42,900 nt of DNA, from positions 1 through 42,900 of the forward strand of contig CAMVAN010000005.1 of NCBI GenBank assembly GCA_947165475.1, in the 5' to 3' direction. Source of the DNA: an uncultured Caryophanales bacterium (GTDB taxonomy: Bacteria > Bacillota_I > Bacilli_A > RF39 > UBA660). Under the pieces are notes generated by a model. That model was not told where the DNA came from. It did not search any database and saw nothing but the letters and a program-made list of their open reading frames with translations. The translations under genes were made by a program, and so were the position numbers. Shown here one piece after another: positions 36,809-42,900 of the stretch. How positions within the stretch are numbered: position 1 is the first letter of the stretch; the number at the start of each line of letters is the position of its first letter.

Positions 36809-38014
36809 ATGAAATATTTATGTGTAAATGCTGGAAGTAGTTCTTTAAAGTTTCAATTATTTGATATGCCAGAAGAAAAAGTATTAATTAGTGGATATAT
36901 TGAAAAAATTGGATTAGAGGATTGTTTCTGGAATGTTAAAGTTAATGGAGAAAAAATTAAAAGTTCACGTTATTTGAAAAATCATGAAGAAGCTGTTCAA
37001 GTTTTATTAGATGAATTAATTGATCATAAAGTTGTTTCTAGTTTAGATGAAATAAAAGGAGTTGGCCACAGAGTTGTTCATGGTGGAGAAAAATACAGTG
37101 ATTCTGTTTTAATTACTGATGAGGTAATTGAAAGTATTAAGGAATTGACTAAACTTGCTGAACTTCATCATCCAGGTAATTTAGCTGGAATTCAAGCTTT
37201 ACAGAAGGTATTACCTAATGTTCCAATGGTTGCGGTATATGATACGGCTTTTCATCAAACTATGCCAAAAGAAAATTATATTTATCCCGTTCCTTATGAA
37301 TGGTATTTGAAGCATGGAGTACGTAAATATGGTTTCCATGGAACTAGTCATAAATTTATAACTCTTGAAATGAAGAAAAAGTTAAAGAAAGAGGATGTAA
37401 ATTTAATTATCTGTCATGTTGGTAGTGGTGGAAGTATTAGTGCTATAAAGAATGGAAAATGTTTTGATACTACCATGGGCCTAACACCACTTGATGGTTT
37501 AATGATGGGTACTCGTAGTGGTTCTATTGATCCTTCTATTTTAAATTTTATTTGTAAAGAATCTGGTGAATCAATTAGTGATGTTACAAATGATTTAAAT
37601 AAAAAGAGTGGATTACTTGGAGTTTCTGGATTTAGTGATAGTAGAGATGTTGAAGATGCTGCTAGTCGTGGAGATGAAAGAGCTCAGCTTGCTTTAACTA
37701 TGTATAATAATCGTGTGGCTAAATATATTGCTGACTTTTATCTTGAATTAGAGGGTAAGGTTGATGCTATTGTATTTACTGCTGGAGTTGGAGAAAATGG
37801 AATTGAGTTTAGAGAAGATGTTATAAATAAGCTTGCCCCTCTTGGAATTTCTTTGGATAAAGATGCTAATTCAAAAATTGCTAGTTATAAAGATCAATCT
37901 GAGGGAATTATTAGTTCAAAAGATTCTAAAATACAGGTTTGGGTTTTACCTACTAATGAAGAATTAATGATTATTAAAGATACTTATGCTATATGCCAGA
38001 GCTTAGAAAAGTAG
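36809..38014 (+). CDS. ackA: Acetate kinase (canonical)
   Basis: VNAGSSSLKFQLF, GHRVVHGGE, HHPGNLAGI, YGFHGTSHKF, GTRSGSIDPSI, TAGVGENG. Confidence 0.97.
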   Translation: MKYLCVNAGSSSLKFQLFDMPEEKVLISGYIEKIGLEDCFWNVKVNGEKIKSSRYLKNHEEAVQVLLDELIDHKVVSSLDEIKGVGHRVVHGGEKYSDSVLITDEVIESIKELTKLAELHHPGNLAGIQALQKVLPNVPMVAVYDTAFHQTMPKENYIYPVPYEWYLKHGVRKYGFHGTSHKFITLEMKKKLKKEDVNLIICHVGSGGSISAIKNGKCFDTTMGLTPLDGLMMGTRSGSIDPSILNFICKESGESISDVTNDLNKKSGLLGVSGFSDSRDVEDAASRGDERAQLALTMYNNRVAKYIADFYLELEGKVDAIVFTAGVGENGIEFREDVINKLAPLGISLDKDANSKIASYKDQSEGIISSKDSKIQVWVLPTNEELMIIKDTYAICQSLEK

Positions 38015-38045
38015 CAAGAAAAAATATTAAATATGTAAAATATAG

Positions 38046-38070
38046 GTGGACAAAAAGGTCCACTTTTTTA
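38046..38070 (+). terminator. Terminator after ackA
   Basis: GTGGACAAAAAGGTCCAC followed by TTTTTT. Confidence 0.85.
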
Positions 38071-38161
38071 CTGTAAAATTATTGGTTTTTATGTTTCTTT
38101 CTTTACGTTTTGTTGACAAAATACTTTTACTTTTCTATATTTGTTATAGTGAGGTGTTTAG

Positions 38162-39013
38162 ATGTATTTTTATTTATTGTTTCTTGCGGCAATATTGCCA
38201 GTTATTGGTTTAGGTTTTTTCATTTATGCTAAGGATGTTAATAAGGAGCCTAGTTTGTTATTAGCAAAGATTTTTTTTCTTGGTTTTTTCAGTGCCATTC
38301 CAGTTGTCATTGCTGAATTGTTTGTTGGGGAGCTACTTCCTACAGAAGGAGTATCGAATTTTATAATTATTTTTATTAACACTTTTTTTTCTGTTGCTTT
38401 AATCGAAGAAGGATTTAAGTGGCTTGTTACTAAAAAAATTGGTTATAATAATAAAGAATTTGATGAAATATATGATGTGATAGTTTATTCTGTTTTCGCC
38501 TCACTTGGTTTTGCTTGTATTGAAAATATTTTATATGTTTTTTCTACTGGATTTAAAACTGCGATTTCAAGAGCTATTTTTTCTGTACCTGGGCATGCTT
38601 GTTTTGCTATAGTTATGGGTTATTTTTTATCTCGAGCTAAAGTTAATAATATAAATGGTAGTAAAAAATTAGAAAAGAAGAATTTATTATTAAGTGTGTT
38701 AATTCCTAGTCTTGCTCATACTGCGTTTGATGCAATCTTATTTTATCTTTCAGATGGAAATGTTATTTATCTTTTAATTTTGTTTTTTATATTTTATGGT
38801 GTTCTTGTTGGAATTTGTTTTGGTATTGTTGGTAATGTTTCCAAATTACAACAGAATTTAAATAACAATTTTGCAACTGGTGTGTTATCGGCTGATTCAA
38901 ATGGTAATATACAATTTCATCCTACATCTTCCACTATAAAATATTGTCCAGTTTGTGGTAGGGCAGTACAAGGTTATCATTTTTGTCCATCTTGCGGATT
39001 TCATATTGATTAA
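38162..39013 (+). CDS. PrsW-family intramembrane metalloprotease with C-terminal zinc ribbon
   Basis: EEGFKWLVTKK, VPGHACFAIVMGYF, AHTAFDAILFYL motifs; C-terminal YCPVCGRAVQGYHFCPSCGFHI. Confidence 0.85.
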   Translation: MYFYLLFLAAILPVIGLGFFIYAKDVNKEPSLLLAKIFFLGFFSAIPVVIAELFVGELLPTEGVSNFIIIFINTFFSVALIEEGFKWLVTKKIGYNNKEFDEIYDVIVYSVFASLGFACIENILYVFSTGFKTAISRAIFSVPGHACFAIVMGYFLSRAKVNNINGSKKLEKKNLLLSVLIPSLAHTAFDAILFYLSDGNVIYLLILFFIFYGVLVGICFGIVGNVSKLQQNLNNNFATGVLSADSNGNIQFHPTSSTIKYCPVCGRAVQGYHFCPSCGFHID

Positions 39014-39089
39014 AAGCTTTTTTTAGCTTTTTTTTCTTTTCATTATATTGTATAATATTGATGATACTAATTTTGAGAGAGGGAAGATT

Positions 39090-40259
39090 ATGAAAATTAT
39101 TTCTGTAGAGTATTTAAACCCAGATATGAAATTTTCATTATGGGAGATAGAAAATAATGAACTATTAGCTTCTGGTTCTTTTAATGGGATTGGTAGTGAA
39201 GATGGGAGATATACAGTTTTATTTAAGAATGAAAAAATATCCGAGAATGTAGTTTTAAATGATTATGATGCAGCTGTTTCTCATTTAGTTGATTTATTAA
39301 TGCAGTTGGATTTTATATATTCTATTAGTGATATAAAGGGTATAGGACATAAATTATCTCAGGTTTATTCCCAACTATCTAATAATATTATTTTTTCTCA
39401 AGATTCTTTATCTAGATTAAAGTTATTAGATGAGTCTAGCTCGAAATGTGAAATTTTAGGAGTTCAAGCTTTTTTGAATAAGTTTCCTGAATCTTTAAAT
39501 ATTGGCTTTTTCGATTATAGTTTTTTTCAAACTATGGAAAAATCTCAATTTTTATTATCTGTTCCTTATCAATGGTATGAGAAATATGGAATTCGTAAGT
39601 ATGGTGCAGATGGAATTATCCATAAATATATTTGTAATCAAATTTCAGATTTATTATCTACCAATTCTTTTAAATTAGTTAGTTGTTCTTTAGGTGATTT
39701 TAATAGTATTTGTAGCATATGTGATGGTAAGGTTATTGATATTTCATCTGGTTTTTTAAATCCTAGTGGAATTACTTCTTGTACTGGTTCAGGAAGTATA
39801 GATCCAAGTATTATTCCTTATGTTATGGAATGTGAGGGAAAAAATGCTGGAGAAGTGTTAGATGATTTAAATAATTTAAGTGGGGTTTTAGGTCTTAGTG
39901 AATCTAGTGATGATATTAACAATATTTTAGATTCTACAGAAAATAATGATAAAGCTAGTTTAGCATTAGATAAATATATTATGGATATCGTATATGAAAT
40001 ATCTAAGTCTTATGTTTTACTTGAAGGTATTGATGTTTTGGTGTTTACATCTAAAAATGGAGAAAATTCTATTAGTTTAAGAAGAAAAATATCTGAAAAG
40101 TTATCTTGCTTTGGGGTTAAAATTGATTTAGATGCCAACAATGTTTGTGGAAAGATACAAAAAATTAGTTCTGATGATTCTAATATCTTGGTTTATGTTA
40201 TTCCATCTAATGATTCATTGGCTATTGCAAAAGATACTTATGATATGATTAATGGTTAG
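39090..40259 (+). CDS. Degenerate acetate kinase paralog (predicted pseudoenzyme)
   Basis: Co-linear with the ackA product over full length (GIGSEDG, IKGIGHKL, VPYQWYEKYGIRKYGADGIIHKY, GSGSIDPSIIPY) but active-site residues replaced. Confidence 0.85.
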   Translation: MKIISVEYLNPDMKFSLWEIENNELLASGSFNGIGSEDGRYTVLFKNEKISENVVLNDYDAAVSHLVDLLMQLDFIYSISDIKGIGHKLSQVYSQLSNNIIFSQDSLSRLKLLDESSSKCEILGVQAFLNKFPESLNIGFFDYSFFQTMEKSQFLLSVPYQWYEKYGIRKYGADGIIHKYICNQISDLLSTNSFKLVSCSLGDFNSICSICDGKVIDISSGFLNPSGITSCTGSGSIDPSIIPYVMECEGKNAGEVLDDLNNLSGVLGLSESSDDINNILDSTENNDKASLALDKYIMDIVYEISKSYVLLEGIDVLVFTSKNGENSISLRRKISEKLSCFGVKIDLDANNVCGKIQKISSDDSNILVYVIPSNDSLAIAKDTYDMING

Positions 40260-40268
40260 GAAAAATAT

Positions 40269-41231
40269 ATGTATAATGATATTTATAATAAAATTGAACA
40301 ATTTGATAATATTTTTATAGCTCGACATATTGGAGTCGATCCTGATGCTTTATGTAGTCAATTAGCTTTACGAGATTCTATTCAGCTAACTTTTCCTAAT
40401 AAAAATGTTTTTGCAATTGGAATGGGAAGTACACGTTTTTCTGGTTTTGGTAGATTAGACAAATATATTAAAATGGCTGATTCTTTATTGATTGTATGTG
40501 ATACTCCAGATAATAATAGGGTTGATCTAGCTAAAGTAGAAGATTTTTCTTTTTCTATCAAGATTGATCACCATCCATTTATTGAAAAGTTTTGTGATAT
40601 AGAGTTAATTGAAGATAATACTTCTTCTACCTGTGAAATTATAATGAAAATTCTTAAAGAGACTAATTTATTATGTAATTCTAATATTTCGCAGTTACTT
40701 TATTTAGGATTGGTTTCAGATTCTAATCGCTTTTTATTTAATAGTTGTACTAATGAAACTTTTTCTTTAGTATCTTATTATTTAGAGCATTATCCTTTTG
40801 ATTTGTCTAAATCTTATGATTTACTTTATCTTCGTCCATTATCAGAAGTTAGGTTAGAAGGATATATTTCTCTTAATATGATTGTTACAGATAATAAATT
40901 AGGATATATAGTTATTTCAAATGATAAGTTATTAGAGTTGGGTGTAGATACAGCTTCTCCTGGTAATATGATAAATAACTTTAATTATATTAAAGAGGTT
41001 TTAGTTTGGGTAACTATTACTGAAGATAAAAAAAATAAACAATACCGGTTGTCTATTCGTTCTAGAGGTCCTGTTATTAATGGAGTAGCTGAGAAACATC
41101 ATGGTGGTGGGCATAAATATGCATCTGGAGTAAAAAGTCCTAGTTTGGATGCTGCTATGAAGGTAATTAATGATTTAGATTTATTGTTAGGCGATTTTTT
41201 AAAAGAAGAATATGAGGAGACATGTATATGA
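40269..41231 (+). CDS. DHH/DHHA1 phosphoesterase (NrnA-like nanoRNase/pAp phosphatase)
   Basis: IARHIGVDPDALCSQLAL, KIDHHPFIEKF, C-terminal GGGHKYASG. Confidence 0.9.
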   Translation: MYNDIYNKIEQFDNIFIARHIGVDPDALCSQLALRDSIQLTFPNKNVFAIGMGSTRFSGFGRLDKYIKMADSLLIVCDTPDNNRVDLAKVEDFSFSIKIDHHPFIEKFCDIELIEDNTSSTCEIIMKILKETNLLCNSNISQLLYLGLVSDSNRFLFNSCTNETFSLVSYYLEHYPFDLSKSYDLLYLRPLSEVRLEGYISLNMIVTDNKLGYIVISNDKLLELGVDTASPGNMINNFNYIKEVLVWVTITEDKKNKQYRLSIRSRGPVINGVAEKHHGGGHKYASGVKSPSLDAAMKVINDLDLLLGDFLKEEYEETCI

Positions 41232-41824
41232 TTATTAATGATGTTAATTTGGATATTATGGCTACAAGAAGAAGTCAATATCCGGATGATTTAAAATCGG
41301 AGTTTTTGCTTGTTGGTAGGAGTAATGTTGGTAAAAGTAGTTTTATTAATTCTATTTTGGGTAGAAAAAATATTGCTTATACTTCTTCTACTCCTGGTAA
41401 AACTCAAACATTGAATTTTTATAAAGTTAATAATAGTTTTTATTTGATAGATGTTCCTGGATATGGTTATGCTGCTGTTGACAAGAAAACTCAAGCAAAG
41501 TTCGGTATGATGATTGAAGAATATTTGGAAAAAAGACATCAGTTAAAAAGAGTTTTTTTATTGATAGACTTTAGACATAAACCTATGGAAGATGACTTAC
41601 TAATGTATAATTTCTTAAAGTATTATAATCTACCTGTTACTGTTATTGCTACTAAGTCTGATAAGATAAGTGGTGGAAAAAAGCAAAAAAATTTAAAACT
41701 TATTTTAGAATCATTGGATTTAGTAGTTGGGGATGATTTAATCGTATTTTCTAGTGTAACAAAGTTAGGTGTTAAAGAAGTTCTTGATAAAATAGAAAGT
41801 ATTATTTCTGAAGAACTTATATAA
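41228..41824 (+). CDS. ysxC: Ribosome biogenesis GTPase YsxC/EngB
   Basis: LLVGRSNVGKSSFINSILGRKNIAYTSSTPGKTQTLNFY, DVPGYGYA, TKSDKI. Confidence 0.95.
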   Translation: MIINDVNLDIMATRRSQYPDDLKSEFLLVGRSNVGKSSFINSILGRKNIAYTSSTPGKTQTLNFYKVNNSFYLIDVPGYGYAAVDKKTQAKFGMMIEEYLEKRHQLKRVFLLIDFRHKPMEDDLLMYNFLKYYNLPVTVIATKSDKISGGKKQKNLKLILESLDLVVGDDLIVFSSVTKLGVKEVLDKIESIISEELI

Positions 41825-41831
41825 GAGGTGA

Positions 41832-42533
41832 ATGATAATGAGTACTCGTAAAAAATTCTTTTTTGTGTTTTTGTTTATTATACTTGATGCTTTTTTAATT
41901 ACTGGTTTTTTTGTTATACGTGATGCTACTATGGTAAATGTTATAGAGAAAGAAACGGATAAGTTAGCAGCTTTGGATTTAGCAACGGATCGTTTTAATA
42001 TAAAGGTTAAGACTAAGGGAAAATATGGAAAAGTAGAAGATAATATGAAAAGTTATTTGGATGATGTTGCTTTATCATTACAAAAGACATTGTTGGTTGT
42101 TAAAAATCCAGAACTTACCAAAATACTATCATTTGAAAATTATAAAAATGATGGACCAGATTTTACAAAGTCTCTATCTTTTTTAGAAAAATCTAGTAAT
42201 GATTTTAATACAAACATTGATAGTATTTTAAAGCGTTTAGAGGATAAATCAATCAAAAATTATGGAAAGAAAAATATAGATGAAGATTATTACAGAAAAC
42301 TTTTTAATCAGTTTATGTTAAGAGATGATATGAAAGAAAAGTATAATAAGACATCTCTTCTTCTGAAGGAAAGTAAAACTAATATTAATCATATTTTTGA
42401 GATTAGTTATCAGACATTAACTTTTTTGGTTAATCATAAAGATGAGTGGCAATTAGAAAATAATGAAATTCAATTTAAAACTGATGAATTAATGAATCAG
42501 TATAATTCATTAATTGGTAGTTTGAAGCAATAA
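41832..42533 (+). CDS. Hypothetical membrane-anchored helical protein
   Basis: 233 aa; N-terminal TM; SD AAGAGGTG; ATG at 41838 is an alternative start. Confidence 0.7.
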   Translation: MIMSTRKKFFFVFLFIILDAFLITGFFVIRDATMVNVIEKETDKLAALDLATDRFNIKVKTKGKYGKVEDNMKSYLDDVALSLQKTLLVVKNPELTKILSFENYKNDGPDFTKSLSFLEKSSNDFNTNIDSILKRLEDKSIKNYGKKNIDEDYYRKLFNQFMLRDDMKEKYNKTSLLLKESKTNINHIFEISYQTLTFLVNHKDEWQLENNEIQFKTDELMNQYNSLIGSLKQ

Positions 42534-42558
42534 AACATCACATTTTTTGTGATGTTTT
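42533..42558. terminator. Bidirectional terminator between convergent genes
   Basis: AAACATCACATTTTTTGTGATGTTTT. Confidence 0.8.
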
Positions 42559-42900
42559 ATATTACTATGGTTATAATATTGTTTGATCCTTTATTAACTA
42601 CTTTTGTTAGTGTGTTTTGCAATTTAAACCTTATATTATCAGGCATTAGATTTATTTTTGATTGAATGCCTTCTTGTACGATGGAATCTATACTCCTTCC
42701 AAATATTTCACTTTTCCATATTTCTTTTGGATTAGTTTCTCGATCTTTTGTTAAATAATCAATTAATTCTTTGCTTTGTATTTCACTTCCTATTATTGGT
42801 TCAAATGTTGATTCAACATCAACTCTTATCATATGTATGGATGGGGCAACTGCTTTTAATTTTACTCCATATCTTGATCCTTGTTTAATTATTTCTGGTT
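42557..42900 (-). CDS. spoIVA: Stage IV sporulation protein A, C-terminal part (continues past the window edge)
   Basis: Minus-strand reading PEIIKQGSRYGVKLKAVAPSIHMIRVDVESTFEPIIGSEIQSKELIDYL...IWKSEIFGRSIDSIVQEGIQSKINLMPDNIRFKLQNTLTKVVNKGSNNIITIVI. Confidence 0.88.
   Translation of the reverse strand, partial: PEIIKQGSRYGVKLKAVAPSIHMIRVDVESTFEPIIGSEIQSKELIDYLTKDRETNPKEIWKSEIFGRSIDSIVQEGIQSKINLMPDNIRFKLQNTLTKVVNKGSNNIITIVI

Noticed and set aside
1-42900. tRNA or rRNA genes
   Set aside because: No cloverleaf-like or rRNA-like GC-richer segments noticed while reading; not exhaustively tested without tRNAscan.

Overview
Very AT-rich, mostly + strand chromosomal window, most consistent with a spore-forming low-GC Bacilli/Firmicutes-type bacterium. 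Sporulation markers visible: an alpha/beta SASP, a Cse60-like protein, the SpoIVA C-terminus at the right edge and a SpoVB/MurJ-like flippase. The backbone is housekeeping: leuS and tyrS, each behind a T-box leader, plus rpsD, ezrA, thiI, trmB, ackA, nrnA-like, ysxC/engB, GH31, VanY-type carboxypeptidase, two FemABX proteins and Fic. The most unusual regions are: (1) a type VII secretion-like cargo island (14.6-19.0 kb) with a WXG100/C39-like cysteine-peptidase fusion, a Ser/Thr repeat protein with an in-frame stop before a 37-codon tail, several WXG100-like genes, and an opposite-strand set whose first gene has an in-frame TGA; (2) a LeuRS with a complete Nudix box inserted in its editing-domain region; (3) a full-length acetate-kinase paralog lacking almost all catalytic residues, about 1 kb from a canonical ackA and separated from it by a PrsW-like protease; (4) a ~281-bp direct duplication flanking an XRE regulator/TM2 pair and a transposon with 19-bp perfect terminal inverted repeats; (5) a CYTH-domain gene under a Tyr-specifier T-box, overlapping tyrS. 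All calls come from reading the sequence and family knowledge; no database search was run.
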